From positions 185,158 through 249,157 of the forward strand of contig NZ_MPIY01000002.1 of NCBI RefSeq assembly GCF_001953355.1: a stretch of 64,000 bases of DNA. Reading direction: 5' to 3'. The notes beneath the pieces are model-generated. The model did not search any database. It had not been told where the DNA came from and was given only the letters and a program-made list of their open reading frames with translations. This DNA comes from Polynucleobacter sphagniphilus (lineage in GTDB: Bacteria; Pseudomonadota; Gammaproteobacteria; Burkholderiales; Burkholderiaceae). The stretch's first letter is position 1, and every line of letters starts with the position of its first letter. The position numbers and the translations under genes are program-made. Below, one piece after another: positions 7,387-17,233 of the stretch.

Positions 7387-9219
7387 TTATTTTATGTATG
7401 CAGTTAATGCACCGCGCAGAGAATTGGTTAACATAATCGCATCTGCCGATAAAACATCTTCGGGGGTAAAGTTTGCTTCTTTTGCATTCCACCTGGGATC
7501 ACTTAGTATCCTTGATCGCATCACTCCAGGCAAAACCCCGGCACCAATAGGGGGTGTTATCCATTCATTCTGATCGGCTAATTTAATAAAAATACTACTT
7601 CGGCCCCCTTCGGTGACAAAGCCGAGTTCATTGGTAAATAAGGCATCAAATCCGCCATGTACTTCTGCTGCAGACCATGCCTCATCATAAATTTTTCTGT
7701 GACTAATTTTGTGCCTAAGGAGGGGATTTTGAGACTGGACAATGGCAGATAAAGGATTTTTCAAGATATTTTTAGCCCAAAAGATTGCAACCTTAGTAGG
7801 CAGTTGTGCCAATAGGCCTTTGCTAATTGTTTGCTGCCCATCTGGTGATAGGTCTAAACGAATGCGATATTGATTGGAGGTATCTAAGGAGCTGATGACG
7901 CTTGAAATAAGACCTTTGGCCTTGATCAGATCAAAGGGGATATTTAAATATTCTGCTGAACGCGCCATCCGATCTAAATGACACTCTAAAGCTTGAACTA
8001 GACCGCTAGTAACTAAAATGGTCTCAAAGATTCCTGTGGGGCTTGGAAGATCAACTAAGAATGAAGATTTAATTCGACATTCTTCCCATTCATTTACGGG
8101 GTTTGATTCTATGGTGATACCAGCACCCACCCCCATAATTAAATCACTTGAATTGGATTGTGGTTGATGCTCCATTTCGATTGTCCGGATCGGAACACTG
8201 AATGCCAAATCACCATTTGGATCCATCCATCCCAGGGCGCCGCAGTAGTAGCCCCGTCTTTCGCTTTCCAATTCATTGATGATTTCCATACTACGTTTTT
8301 TTGGGGCACCCGTCACCGAACCACATGGAAATACTGCTTCTAGTATTTCCTGGAGGGATAGATTGGGTTTTGTAATAGCCTCGATGGTTGATGTCATCTG
8401 CAATACATCGCCGTGACGCCGAACATCAAAGAGGCTGGTTACCGATATTCCATTTACTTGGGCTAATTGACTAAGGTCATTCCTTAACAAATCAACAATC
8501 ATGACATTCTCAGTTTGATTTTTTAAATCAGCAGATAAATGCTCAAGTGGTTGTAGTAAGGCGTTTGCCGTGCCTTTCATCGGCATCGCTCTTATCGTTT
8601 CACCTTCCTTTTGAATGAACAACTCTGGGGAGAGTGAAAGAATATATTGATTGTCATTTTCAATATATGCGCTAAATCGCACTGGCTGGCGCTCTCTTAA
8701 ACGCCGGTAAAGGGCTATCGGCGATCCAAAAGCGTGCGCATGGATGCGATAAGTGTGATTTATTTGATAGGAATCACCAGCGCGCAAATAATCTAAGATG
8801 CGTTCAATGTCACTCTCAAATTGTTCAAATGAGAGGCTGTTATGAACATGACTCAAGCCGGCAACTTGGGCGTGCTCATCCAGATTTATAAAACGTGCCT
8901 CTAGCCATGCATCTACCTCAATTTTGCTTAGCTTTATGTATTCCTTAAAAGCCCAAGCTTGAATTAATGGTTGATAAGAGCGCTTGGCTGATAATCCCTT
9001 GAAATGATTACCCAATTCATAAGTAAATGCGGTGATGATGTATTCACCCCGATCTCGGGATGAGGAGATTTCAGCCAAGCATTGCTTAATTGCTGCATCA
9101 GTTTTTAGCGGGTCTTGTTGGCAATTTATCACCCATGAAGACAGGGGATTTTCATAAAGACGGCTCGTAGGATGGTTGATGGTACTATCCGCATCATCGA
9201 GCAAAATCGTCAGAGCCAT
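7387..9219 (-). CDS. pabB: Aminodeoxychorismate synthase component I fused to aminodeoxychorismate lyase
   Basis: This is a 610-residue two-enzyme fusion for p-aminobenzoate, the folate precursor. The N-terminal PabB part (about 1-370) has the chorismate-binding signatures 'GDSYQINHTYR', 'PMKGTAN', 'IVDLLRNDLSQLA' and 'FPCGSVTGAPKKRSMEII'. The C-terminal part (about 385-610) is a fold-IV PLP aminotransferase of PabC type ('GIFETILV', 'NELGFVTEGGRSSIFI'). The glutamine amidotransferase PabA is not adjacent and must come from elsewhere, for example TrpG. The PIKGT-type signature with Lys is the PabB form rather than the TrpE form. Confidence 0.93.
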   Translation of the reverse strand: MALTILLDDADSTINHPTSRLYENPLSSWVINCQQDPLKTDAAIKQCLAEISSSRDRGEYIITAFTYELGNHFKGLSAKRSYQPLIQAWAFKEYIKLSKIEVDAWLEARFINLDEHAQVAGLSHVHNSLSFEQFESDIERILDYLRAGDSYQINHTYRIHAHAFGSPIALYRRLRERQPVRFSAYIENDNQYILSLSPELFIQKEGETIRAMPMKGTANALLQPLEHLSADLKNQTENVMIVDLLRNDLSQLAQVNGISVTSLFDVRRHGDVLQMTSTIEAITKPNLSLQEILEAVFPCGSVTGAPKKRSMEIINELESERRGYYCGALGWMDPNGDLAFSVPIRTIEMEHQPQSNSSDLIMGVGAGITIESNPVNEWEECRIKSSFLVDLPSPTGIFETILVTSGLVQALECHLDRMARSAEYLNIPFDLIKAKGLISSVISSLDTSNQYRIRLDLSPDGQQTISKGLLAQLPTKVAIFWAKNILKNPLSAIVQSQNPLLRHKISHRKIYDEAWSAAEVHGGFDALFTNELGFVTEGGRSSIFIKLADQNEWITPPIGAGVLPGVMRSRILSDPRWNAKEANFTPEDVLSADAIMLTNSLRGALTAYIK

Positions 9220-9240
9220 CTCATTCGATTTGGAGATGTT

Positions 9241-9810
9241 TTATTTCAAGATGGTGGCTGATTCAATGACTACCGGTGTAGTGGGTACATCATCTAAGCG
9301 GCCGCCACGTGGTGCGGGCGTCGACATTGTTGGAACCTTGCGAATCGCATCAATGGTTTGGGTACCCGAAATCACTTTGCCAAAAACAGTGTAACCGCCA
9401 CCTCTTGGGTAATCTAAATTAAAGTTATCAGTAGTATTAATAAAAAACTGAGAAGTTGCAGAATTAATTGCAGCCGTTCTTGCCATTGCAATGGTGTATT
9501 TCTGATTTTTTAAACCATTTTGAGCCTCAGAAACAACGGGATCATTGGTTTTCTTTTGAGTCAAATCAGCCGTGAATCCACCGCCTTGAATCATGAAGCC
9601 ATCGATGACGCGATGAAAGATCGTCCCGTTATAAAAACCACTTTTTACATAATCCAGGAAATTGGCGCTTGTTTTGGGCGCTAATTCAGGATCAAGCTCT
9701 ACTACAAAATTTCCCATACTGGTTTTGAACTCAACTTTTGGGCCAGCAAAAGCAAAGCTACTGAACAGGCAACTTGCTATGATGAAAATACTAACTAATA
9801 ATTTACGCAT
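9241..9810 (-). CDS. ppiA: Periplasmic peptidyl-prolyl cis-trans isomerase, cyclophilin type
   Basis: A Sec signal peptide (residues 1-22, ending AFA) precedes a complete cyclophilin domain. 'FHRVIDGFMIQGGGF' carries the catalytic Arg and Phe region, and 'MARTAAINSATSQFFINT' forms the proline pocket. It helps fold exported proteins. The length of 189 fits PpiA. An AAGGAAAT Shine-Dalgarno sequence lies just before the ATG. It is read with the pabBC gene 21 bases downstream. Confidence 0.92.
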   Translation of the reverse strand: MRKLLVSIFIIASCLFSSFAFAGPKVEFKTSMGNFVVELDPELAPKTSANFLDYVKSGFYNGTIFHRVIDGFMIQGGGFTADLTQKKTNDPVVSEAQNGLKNQKYTIAMARTAAINSATSQFFINTTDNFNLDYPRGGGYTVFGKVISGTQTIDAIRKVPTMSTPAPRGGRLDDVPTTPVVIESATILK

Positions 9811-9847
9811 GTTATTTCCTTTGGATTAATGGATGTAATAAAAGAGT

Positions 9848-10480
9848 CTAAGCCCTAGTCAGCCCATTGGGCACATTAATGGCTTGAAGGTAGTGGGCCT
9901 CCGAAAACATACCTGGAGAGTGCAAATAATCCAAGGTCCAAGCAATCGTATCAACACCCCAGAAGCATTGGCCATCAACAACTAAAGACGGCACACCAAA
10001 TGCACCCTCCTTTTTAGCCTCTTCTGTATTTGATATTAATTGCGCTTTAACTTCTGGGTTATCAGGCATAGATGTTAAGCCGGATAGTCCAAGGTGTTCG
10101 CAAAATTCTGCCCAGGATAAGTTGGGATCTTTGCCTTGCACCCATATGAAATCGAATGCTTTTTCAACCATTTCCCAATCAGCATGTTCTTGAACGAGAA
10201 GACGTTGGGCTGCAACGGTCATGAATGGATGATGTTGTGGAAATTGAAAAGGTATATTTAATTTATGCGCTAACCATACGCAGTATTTATAAAGGTGTAG
10301 GCGCTTTGCAGGAATTTCTGCTGGACCTTTATTTTCAGTTGATCGTAATAAGCCACCAAGCAAAACTGGAACTGGCTTGATTATTAAATCTTCTTCTAAT
10401 AGGTGCCGTTCCTTTACATAGAAATAGGCAAACGGGGAAATAATGTCATAGTAAAAATGAGCTAATTTTTTATCTTTCAT
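9848..10480 (-). CDS. 2-hydroxychromene-2-carboxylate isomerase-like protein (DsbA/kappa-GST fold)
   Basis: The 210-residue product has the HCCA isomerase layout: an N-terminal 'FYYDIISPFAYFY' strand in which Ser replaces the DsbA CxxC, and a C-terminal 'GAFGVPSLVVDGQCFWGVDTI' segment near residue 160 with the conserved cis-Pro. Classical members isomerise glutathione adducts in naphthalene degradation. No aromatic-degradation genes are nearby, so the substrate here is unknown. Its start overlaps the rarA stop by four bases, suggesting coupling to rarA. Confidence 0.88.
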   Translation of the reverse strand: MKDKKLAHFYYDIISPFAYFYVKERHLLEEDLIIKPVPVLLGGLLRSTENKGPAEIPAKRLHLYKYCVWLAHKLNIPFQFPQHHPFMTVAAQRLLVQEHADWEMVEKAFDFIWVQGKDPNLSWAEFCEHLGLSGLTSMPDNPEVKAQLISNTEEAKKEGAFGVPSLVVDGQCFWGVDTIAWTLDYLHSPGMFSEAHYLQAINVPNGLTRA

Positions 10481-11790
10481 TTCTTTTTTGACTCCTCATC
10501 TAATTTTCTTAAGAAGGCCATTTTCTCTGAAATTTGACTCTCTAGGCCTCGATCGACGGGTTCATACCAATTAGGCTCCTTCATACCTTCAGGAAGGTAA
10601 GTTTCACCAGCAGCATAAGCATGAGGCTCATCATGTGCATAGCGATATTCTTTACCATGCCCTAGTTCTTTCAGGAGTTTAGTTGGCGCATTGCGCAGAT
10701 GAGTGGGTACAGTTTGACTTTGATCGTTTGCAACATAGGCTCGTGCAGCGTTATAGGCCTTATAACTAGCATTACTCTTTGCGGCTACAGCAAGATAAAT
10801 AACAGCCTGGCCTAAAGAGAGCTCACCCTCTGGTGAACCCAAACGTTCATAAGTCTGTGCGGCATCATTTGCCAATTGAATTGCCCGTGGGTCAGCCAGG
10901 CCAATATCTTCCCAGGCCATGCGAATAATTCTTCTCGCTAGATATCTGGGGTCGGCGCCGCCGTCTAGCATACGGCATAGCCAATACAGGGCAGCATCCG
11001 GGTTTGATCCGCGTACTGATTTATGAAGCGCAGATATTTGATCATAAAAATGATCACCACCTTTATCAAAACGGCGTGCTTGAATGCTTATGGCATTTTC
11101 AATAAATGCATGATCCACTTTTTTGGCAATACTATTGGATCCTAAAATCGCATTGCGGATTTGCTCAAGCAGATTTAGAAGGCGACGCGCATCTCCATCA
11201 GCATGTGAAATAAGTGTTTCAATGGCAGCATCCTCGAACTCTATGTCTGTTAACGCATATTGTTTTGCTCTAGTAAATAACAGTCGTAGCTCACCGTGAT
11301 TTAAAGATTTCAGTACATATACTTGTGCGCGGGACAGAAGGGCGGAATTAACCTCAAAGGATGGATTTTCAGTAGTAGCCCCAATAAAAGTAAACAGGCC
11401 AGACTCTACATGTGGCAGTAGAGCATCTTGTTGGCTTTTATTAAAGCGATGGATTTCATCTACAAATAAGATAGTTTGTTTCCCGTGTTCAGCCATACTC
11501 TGCTGAGCCTGATCGATTGCCTCTCGAATTTCTTTCACGCCAGCAAGTACAGCTGATATGGCAATGAACTGGCGATCAAATGCCTTCGCCGATAAGCGTG
11601 CCAAAGTCGTTTTTCCAACACCAGGAGGGCCCCATAAAATCATGGAGTGTGGCTTGCCAGAGGCAAAGGTTAGATTGAGTGGTTTACCGTCCGCTAGTAA
11701 ATGCGACTGGCCAATGACTTCAGCAATTGTTTTGGGGCGTAATGCTTCTGCCAAAGGAGGTGGGGGATTGCTGGCAAACAGACCGTTCAT
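10477..11790 (-). CDS. rarA: Replication-associated recombination protein A (AAA+ ATPase)
   Basis: RarA/MgsA acts at stalled replication forks and interacts with SSB. Seen: Walker A 'GPPGVGKTT' (about 54-62), Walker B '[10 protein letters not shown]', sensor '[11 protein letters not shown]' and the C-terminal tetramerisation part ('[17 protein letters not shown]', '[24 protein letters not shown]'). ATG 11790 gives 437 residues and starts at the family N-terminus. The longer frame from 11823 would overlap the upstream DUF3429 gene. Confidence 0.95.
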   Translation of the reverse strand: MNGLFASNPPPPLAEALRPKTIAEVIGQSHLLADGKPLNLTFASGKPHSMILWGPPGVGKTTLARLSAKAFDRQFIAISAVLAGVKEIREAIDQAQQSMAEHGKQTILFVDEIHRFNKSQQDALLPHVESGLFTFIGATTENPSFEVNSALLSRAQVYVLKSLNHGELRLLFTRAKQYALTDIEFEDAAIETLISHADGDARRLLNLLEQIRNAILGSNSIAKKVDHAFIENAISIQARRFDKGGDHFYDQISALHKSVRGSNPDAALYWLCRMLDGGADPRYLARRIIRMAWEDIGLADPRAIQLANDAAQTYERLGSPEGELSLGQAVIYLAVAAKSNASYKAYNAARAYVANDQSQTVPTHLRNAPTKLLKELGHGKEYRYAHDEPHAYAAGETYLPEGMKEPNWYEPVDRGLESQISEKMAFLRKLDEESKKK

Positions 11791-11797
11791 CAATGAT

Positions 11798-12277
11798 TTA
11801 TGCCTGCATAAAAATGATAACAACAGCTGCCCATAGAAGACATGCTACAGCGGTGTAAGTTAATCGTTTTCTAATTTGAATAAATGCAAGGCGGGCTGCA
11901 TCATTTGAAAAATAATAAGCATAAGTATCGACATCAATATTGCGTTGAATCAACAGCATCGAGGCAAGAATCACCAATCCTACTGGGATGTATACATGTA
12001 AGGCGACCCACGCTACTAAGGCTGGGATAACACCCCAGATCCATGCATTGCGATTTTCCCAGCGATCGCTTGGCGGTGTTTTTCCAAGGGTATGTAAATT
12101 AGCGCCCCAATGGATAGCCCCTAAAAAGGAGGTGATCACAGCACCATAGCCTGCAAGGGATTCGGCGCTAAGGTAGTTGACTGGGGTGGGTGCAAGTTGC
12201 ACCATCAACGCCAGGGCAATAAAGGGAATAATTCCAGCGTAAGCTAGATTGCGGAGGAGGGGCGGTAACGGATTCAC
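11798..12277 (-). CDS. DUF3429 family membrane protein
   Basis: This 159-residue integral membrane protein has about five hydrophobic helices. The 'SFLGAIHWGANL' segment and the C-terminal half typical of DUF3429 are present. The start is a GTG. It precedes rarA with a seven-base gap and is probably co-transcribed. The role is unknown; the family name is from memory. Confidence 0.75.
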   Translation of the reverse strand: MNPLPPLLRNLAYAGIIPFIALALMVQLAPTPVNYLSAESLAGYGAVITSFLGAIHWGANLHTLGKTPPSDRWENRNAWIWGVIPALVAWVALHVYIPVGLVILASMLLIQRNIDVDTYAYYFSNDAARLAFIQIRKRLTYTAVACLLWAAVVIIFMQA

Positions 12278-12312
12278 AAAATTATTTTCTGCAGAGGGTT
12301 AAAAAGATGATT

Positions 12313-13167
12313 TTAGTGATCGTAGGTGTAAATACCTCGACCAGTTTTGCGACCGAGATAGCCTGCGGCAACCATTTCACGCAAGAGTGGGCAGGGCCGA
12401 TATTTTGAGTCGCTAAAGTTTCCAAAATAGACCTCCATTACTGCAAGGCAGGTATCAAGTCCGATGAGATCTGCTAATGCTAGGGGGCCAATGGGCTGGT
12501 TGCAGCCTAGCTTCATACCGGCATCAATATCTTCAGGACTTGCTAGACCTTCAGATAAGACAAAAAAGGCCTCATTAATCATAGGCAATAAAATTCTATT
12601 GACCACGAAGCCAGGAGAATTTTTAACAGTGATGGGTTCTTTGCCAATGTACCTTGCCATTTCAATAATTGCCAAATGGGTTTGATCGCTGGTCTGCAAG
12701 CCGCGTATTACTTCGACTAAAGCCATCAATGCTGGAGGATTAAAAAAATGCATTCCAATAAATCGCTCTGGATGTGAATCTAATGCGGCTAACTTGGTAA
12801 TGGAAAGGGATGATGTGTTAGTGGCAATGATTGTATTTTTGCTCACAATCTCATCCACTTGCTTTAAGATTTTTTCTTTGATTGCTTGATTTTCAGTGGC
12901 TGCTTCAATAACTAAATCAAGACCATTCAAATCTTGGTATGCTGTACTGACTTTAATTAAATTCAAGCAAGACACTTTGGCTTCGCTTGTCAATGAACCT
13001 TTCTTGACCAAGCGATCCAAACTGTTACCAATTTGCTCTAGGCCTCGATCGACGGCAGCTTGATTGATGTCAAGCATCACTACCTGAAGACCTGCTGCTG
13101 CACATACCTGAGCAATGCCATTGCCCATGGTGCCAGCGCCAATGACTCCAACTGATTGAATCTTCAT
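12313..13167 (-). CDS. 3-hydroxybutyryl-CoA dehydrogenase
   Basis: This 284-residue NAD(P)-dependent dehydrogenase interconverts acetoacetyl-CoA and 3-hydroxybutyryl-CoA. A Rossmann motif GAGTMG at 10-15 is followed by 'HFFNPPALMALVEVI' (catalytic His) and 'NSPGFVVNRILLPMINEA', both diagnostic of the family. ATG 13167 is chosen because it starts directly before the Rossmann strand; the longer frame overlaps the GST gene. The GST stop lies one base upstream, so the two genes are likely coupled. A link to polyhydroxybutyrate metabolism is inference. Confidence 0.94.
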   Translation of the reverse strand: MKIQSVGVIGAGTMGNGIAQVCAAAGLQVVMLDINQAAVDRGLEQIGNSLDRLVKKGSLTSEAKVSCLNLIKVSTAYQDLNGLDLVIEAATENQAIKEKILKQVDEIVSKNTIIATNTSSLSITKLAALDSHPERFIGMHFFNPPALMALVEVIRGLQTSDQTHLAIIEMARYIGKEPITVKNSPGFVVNRILLPMINEAFFVLSEGLASPEDIDAGMKLGCNQPIGPLALADLIGLDTCLAVMEVYFGNFSDSKYRPCPLLREMVAAGYLGRKTGRGIYTYDH

Positions 13168-13168
13168 A

Positions 13169-13909
13169 CTATTTCCCCTGCCGAGATTGACTGAATCCAA
13201 ATAAAAGTTCTTTGGCTTTTGCATCATGCAATGGCTGTCGAAGGTTAGCTAATACCTCAACACCGCGCCTAACAGCTGGACGATCACCGACATTTTCAAA
13301 CCATTCCTTAAAATATGGGTAATCGTTTATCTCAATGCCTTGATTTTTCCAATTCCGAGTCCATGGAAAAATGGCAATATCCGCAATTGAATAGGTTTTA
13401 CCAGCTATGTACCGATTATCTTTCAGTTGCTGGTTAAGTACGCCATAAATTCTTTTTGCTTCATTTGTGTAGCGATTGATGGCGTACTCAATCTTTTCTG
13501 GTGCATAGAGGCGGAAATGGTGGTTTTGACCGAGCATGGGGCCCAATCCACCCATCTGGAACATGAGCCATTGCAAAACCTCAAACTTGCCCCTGGTGCT
13601 TTTGGGTAGAAATTTTCCAGTTTTGGCTGCCAAATAGAGCAATATAGCCCCAGATTCAAACACACTGATTAATTTGCCATCCGGTCCATAGGGGTCAATG
13701 ATGGCTGGAATTTTATTGTTGGGACTAAATGCTAAAAACTCAGGTTTAAATTGATCGCCAGCCCCAATATCTACGGGTATGGCCAACCAATCTCGCCCAA
13801 GTTGGTAGCCACACTCTTCCAGCATGATGTGTACTTTATGACCATTAGGTGTGGCCCAGCTATATACCTTGATAGGCTCTTTAGTTAAATTATTTTTTAG
13901 TGGTTTCAT
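13169..13909 (-). CDS. Glutathione transferase, YfcG/YghU-like (disulfide-bond oxidoreductase)
   Basis: The 246-residue protein closely resembles E. coli YfcG. The N-terminal thioredoxin-like domain contains 'TPNGHKVHIMLEECG' and 'SPNNKIPAI', and the C-terminal domain 'GGLGPMLGQNHHF' and 'YSIADIAIFPW'. The Nu-class GSTs use Thr/Asn near the N-terminus ('TPNG') and bind two glutathiones, acting as disulfide reductases. It is followed by the dehydrogenase and preceded by the aminotransferase, all on the minus strand with tiny gaps. Confidence 0.9.
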   Translation of the reverse strand: MKPLKNNLTKEPIKVYSWATPNGHKVHIMLEECGYQLGRDWLAIPVDIGAGDQFKPEFLAFSPNNKIPAIIDPYGPDGKLISVFESGAILLYLAAKTGKFLPKSTRGKFEVLQWLMFQMGGLGPMLGQNHHFRLYAPEKIEYAINRYTNEAKRIYGVLNQQLKDNRYIAGKTYSIADIAIFPWTRNWKNQGIEINDYPYFKEWFENVGDRPAVRRGVEVLANLRQPLHDAKAKELLFGFSQSRQGK

Positions 13910-13915
13910 TTATTT

Positions 13916-15109
13916 TTAAATACCCTGTAATCGTTTGACGGCTTCACTTAAGGTACTCTCTTTTTTCGCAAAACAAAAACGAATTACTTTTGATTCTGTC
14001 TTGTCTTGATAAAAAGCAGAGACGGGTATGGCGGCAACCCCAATTTCAGTGGTTAACCAAATACAAAAATCTTCCTCATTCAAATTTGATTGCCAATTTT
14101 TTAGACCTGAGTAATCCACGCACTGAAAATAGGTGCCTGGTGTAGGCAATAATTTGAATTCAGTTTCAGCGAGGCCTTGCCTAAAGAAATCGCGCTTTGC
14201 TTGATAGAATCTAGGTAACTCTAGGTAATGCATTGGATTATTTAGATATCGTGCAATTCCATATTGCATTGGGGAATTCACTGTAAATACATTGAATTGA
14301 TGCACTTTACGAAACTCGCTCATCATCGCCTGAGGTGCAGCAACATAACCGACTTTCCACCCAGTGACATGATACGTTTTGCCAAAACTAGAGATAACAA
14401 AACTGCGCTCCACTAATTCAGGGTGGGACGATATACTGCAATGGTTGGCGCCATCAAAAACCATGTGCTCATAAACTTCATCACTCAGTATGAGCGCATT
14501 TGAGTCTCTAACAATGTGTGCGAGCCGCTCTAGATCAGAATTGGTCCAGACAATACCGGTTGGATTATTGGGCGTATTGATGATCAATAAACGCGTTTTA
14601 GTATTAATAGCATTTTCAAGATCTACCCAAGGAATTTGATATGACTGAACAAACCCAGAATCATCACGCTGAACCTCGAGAGAAATTGCTACGGGAATAC
14701 CTCCTGCCAACTCTATTGATGGTCGATAGCTATCGTAAGCTGGCTCGATAATAATGACTTCATCTCCTGGGCTGACACATGACAACACAGCAGTGAGGAT
14801 GGCTTGTGTGCCACCTGCAGTAATCGTTATTTCATGGTCGGGGTGATATTGGTGTCCATGCAAATTTGCCAGCTTTTGGGTTATACCTTGGCGTAATTCT
14901 TCAATACCAATCATTGGTGGATACTGATTGTGGTTAGCCAGCATCGCATCATTGACCATTTGAATCAGGTCTGGATCACAAGAAAAATCTGGAAATCCTT
15001 GCCCCAGGTTAATTGCACTATGTTTTGCCGCTAAAGCAGACATGACTGTAAATATGGTGGTGCCAACATTGGGTAGGCGACTTGGAAATGTGGGGGTGGT
15101 GAGGCTCAT
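13916..15109 (-). CDS. Methionine aminotransferase-like PLP enzyme (YbdL family)
   Basis: This 397-residue fold-I aminotransferase aligns along its length with E. coli YbdL: 'PNVGTTIFTVMSALA', 'INLGQGFPDFSCDP', 'TAGGTQAILTAVLS', 'NTPNNPTG' and the PLP lysine in 'SSFGKTYHVTGWKVGY'. YbdL prefers methionine and some aromatic amino acids with 2-oxo acids, so a role in methionine salvage or keto-acid exchange is likely. It diverges from yaaA with 66 bases between the starts. No Shine-Dalgarno sequence is evident. Confidence 0.9.
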   Translation of the reverse strand: MSLTTPTFPSRLPNVGTTIFTVMSALAAKHSAINLGQGFPDFSCDPDLIQMVNDAMLANHNQYPPMIGIEELRQGITQKLANLHGHQYHPDHEITITAGGTQAILTAVLSCVSPGDEVIIIEPAYDSYRPSIELAGGIPVAISLEVQRDDSGFVQSYQIPWVDLENAINTKTRLLIINTPNNPTGIVWTNSDLERLAHIVRDSNALILSDEVYEHMVFDGANHCSISSHPELVERSFVISSFGKTYHVTGWKVGYVAAPQAMMSEFRKVHQFNVFTVNSPMQYGIARYLNNPMHYLELPRFYQAKRDFFRQGLAETEFKLLPTPGTYFQCVDYSGLKNWQSNLNEEDFCIWLTTEIGVAAIPVSAFYQDKTESKVIRFCFAKKESTLSEAVKRLQGI

Positions 15110-15175
15110 GGGCTATTTATTACGGCTTTTATGAGTTGTCGCTAGAATGGTGGATATACATTCTTAAATTGTGCC

Positions 15176-15952
15176 ATGTTGATCGTTCTTTCACCCGCTA
15201 AATCACTAAATTATGAAACACCGGTTGAGCTTAAAACCGCGACATTGCCAGACTTTGTCTCTGATTCGGCCAAGCTAATTGCCGATCTAAAGAAACTCTC
15301 GCCTCAAGCAGTTTCAGAGCTAATGGGTATTTCAGATCAGCTAGCAGTCTTAAATGTGGGGCGCTATCGTGACTGGTCAAAGAAATTCACTGCAGAAAAT
15401 AGCAAGCCCGCAATCTATGCTTTCAATGGCGATGTTTATGACGGCTTTGACGTGCAATCTTTAATGGCAAAAGATCTTGAATTTGCTCAAGAGCACATTC
15501 GAATTCTCTCTGGGCTTTATGGTGTTCTGCGTCCACTGGATTTAATGCAGCCTTACAGGCTCGAAATGGGCACTAGCTTTAAAAATATCCGAGGTAAAGA
15601 TCTATATGCGTTTTGGAGTGATAGCGTAACCAAATCTCTCAATACGATTTTGGCTGCACAAAAAAAACCAGCATTATTGAATTTGGCATCCGAGGAATAC
15701 TTTAAGGTTGTTAATCTCAAGGGTATAGCCTGTCCTGTAATTTCACCCATTTTTCAAGATGAAAAGGCGGGTAAGTACAAAATTATCTCTTTTTATGCAA
15801 AGAAGGCCCGGGGATTAATGGCACGTTTTGTAGTTGAAAATCGTTTGAAGGATGTGGCCGATATCACCCAATTTAATTTAGATGGCTATCGCTATTGCGC
15901 AGCGGAATCTAAGGACGGCAAACCGGTCTTTCGCCGCTCTGAGAGAAAATAA
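15176..15952 (+). CDS. yaaA: Peroxide stress protein YaaA
   Basis: YaaA limits intracellular free iron during hydrogen peroxide stress and binds DNA. The 258-residue product shows the N-terminal '[14 protein letters not shown]', the central '[13 protein letters not shown]' and '[16 protein letters not shown]', and the C-terminal '[18 protein letters not shown]', all typical. A TTAAAT box lies six bases before the ATG without a Shine-Dalgarno sequence. The DUF2863 gene follows after two bases. Confidence 0.95.
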   Translation: MLIVLSPAKSLNYETPVELKTATLPDFVSDSAKLIADLKKLSPQAVSELMGISDQLAVLNVGRYRDWSKKFTAENSKPAIYAFNGDVYDGFDVQSLMAKDLEFAQEHIRILSGLYGVLRPLDLMQPYRLEMGTSFKNIRGKDLYAFWSDSVTKSLNTILAAQKKPALLNLASEEYFKVVNLKGIACPVISPIFQDEKAGKYKIISFYAKKARGLMARFVVENRLKDVADITQFNLDGYRYCAAESKDGKPVFRRSERK

Positions 15953-15954
15953 TC

Positions 15955-17166
15955 ATGGCAGTTCATCGCACTAAATCATCGCAACGTAGCTCGCCAGAGG
16001 TCGATAAGATTGTGTCTGACGCAATCTCTTTGGCTGCATCTGGCAGCCAGATTGAAGATCGATTTTGGGAGGCACGCTTGAACACGCGCTTGATGCGCTT
16101 ACTAAAAAGCCAAAATCAAAATGTGATTGATGCTGCTCTAGATCAAACCTTTCGGATTAATACCGAAGCATTTGAGGTTCTTGCCGATATCGCTGAAACT
16201 CTGGCTGAATCATTAACCATGGAGAAGGATGGGCAATCTTGGGATGTTCTTTTGCTTGCTTTACCGGTGGTAGCGCATACTCGCTATCAAATTCCGTCAG
16301 GACCCTTACCAGTAAAGGCGGTTGAGGCTATCGCGATGGCTCTCCAAACTTCAATTGCTTCAATCGATACTCGGCTCGCTATCATTCCTTGGTTGTATAG
16401 CATTGATCAAATGCCTCATTCTCATTGTCAAACCCGCCTATTGACTGAGTCATTGGCTGCTGCTGCAATATCTGGTGAAGATATTAAGCTTGATTTAAAA
16501 GAGATGTCTGAAACAATTGCAGTTTTAGCTGATCCACGTTTCGTCATTGCAGCAATTTCGGCACCCAGTGGATCCCCAATATTTCGCTGGCAATCAGAGC
16601 CACCAATTAAGCAAGAGCGTGGAGTGAGCTTAATTAGCTGGCAAACAGCGCTAGCTGAAACGATGTCTTCATTGTTGCCTGGATGTGAGTTCGAATTAAT
16701 TTTGCCGGAAGCCTATTTCACAAACTGTCGATTAGCTGATAAATATGTTCGTCCTTTAAGTATTCGTGCTGCCGCGAATTTTCTTGAGAGTACTTTGGGC
16801 GTTTTACCAGCGGGACTATCTTGTGTCGTTGCGGCTTTCGGTGAGGAGCAGGTAGATGAATATCGCATCTCCTTTAGTCTTAAAGGTTCGCCAGAAATTG
16901 TCTACGGCGTTATCTGGCCTTTATATGATCGTGAAAGCGTTGCGAATGATGCATTAAATGACATGTCAGATGATGAGAGTCCAATCAAGCGTATTTGTGA
17001 TGCCTTGCATGATGCTGGCATTGAAGATGTGTTTCGCCACGCAATGTTATTTGATCCTGAGTTATGTGACGATTGTGGAGCGCCGTTATTTCCAGATCGA
17101 TTGGGAGAGGCTGTTCATGCTGAATTGCCTGAGGATGCGCCTACACAGCAACCTTTATTTCATTAA
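15955..17166 (+). CDS. DUF2863 family protein
   Basis: The 403-residue soluble protein has an N-terminal helical part ('GSQIEDRFWEARLNTRLMRLL') and a C-terminal zinc-ribbon-like tail ('CDDCGAPLFPDRLGEAVHAE'). I recognise it as the beta-proteobacterial DUF2863 family, from memory. No catalytic motif is evident and the function is unknown. It is separated from yaaA by only two bases, so the two are co-transcribed. A strong terminator follows. Confidence 0.7.
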   Translation: MAVHRTKSSQRSSPEVDKIVSDAISLAASGSQIEDRFWEARLNTRLMRLLKSQNQNVIDAALDQTFRINTEAFEVLADIAETLAESLTMEKDGQSWDVLLLALPVVAHTRYQIPSGPLPVKAVEAIAMALQTSIASIDTRLAIIPWLYSIDQMPHSHCQTRLLTESLAAAAISGEDIKLDLKEMSETIAVLADPRFVIAAISAPSGSPIFRWQSEPPIKQERGVSLISWQTALAETMSSLLPGCEFELILPEAYFTNCRLADKYVRPLSIRAAANFLESTLGVLPAGLSCVVAAFGEEQVDEYRISFSLKGSPEIVYGVIWPLYDRESVANDALNDMSDDESPIKRICDALHDAGIEDVFRHAMLFDPELCDDCGAPLFPDRLGEAVHAELPEDAPTQQPLFH

Positions 17167-17184
17167 ATGGGTCTCTTTAGATTG

Positions 17185-17215
17185 AAAAAAAAGCCGAGGA
17201 TCCCTCGGCTTTTTT
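17185..17215. terminator. Strong bidirectional rho-independent terminator
   Basis: GCCGAGG (17193-17199) and CCTCGGC (17203-17209) form a perfect 7-bp GC-rich stem with a 3-base loop. Eight A's precede it and six T's follow, so it ends the plus-strand DUF2863 transcript and the convergent minus-strand MliC-like transcript. Confidence 0.93.
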
Positions 17216-17233
17216 AATTTCAATCAGCTTAAC

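Noticed and set aside
12313..13227. Longer N-terminus for 3-hydroxybutyryl-CoA dehydrogenase
   Set aside because: The extra 20 codons lie inside the upstream GST gene and precede the normal Rossmann start.
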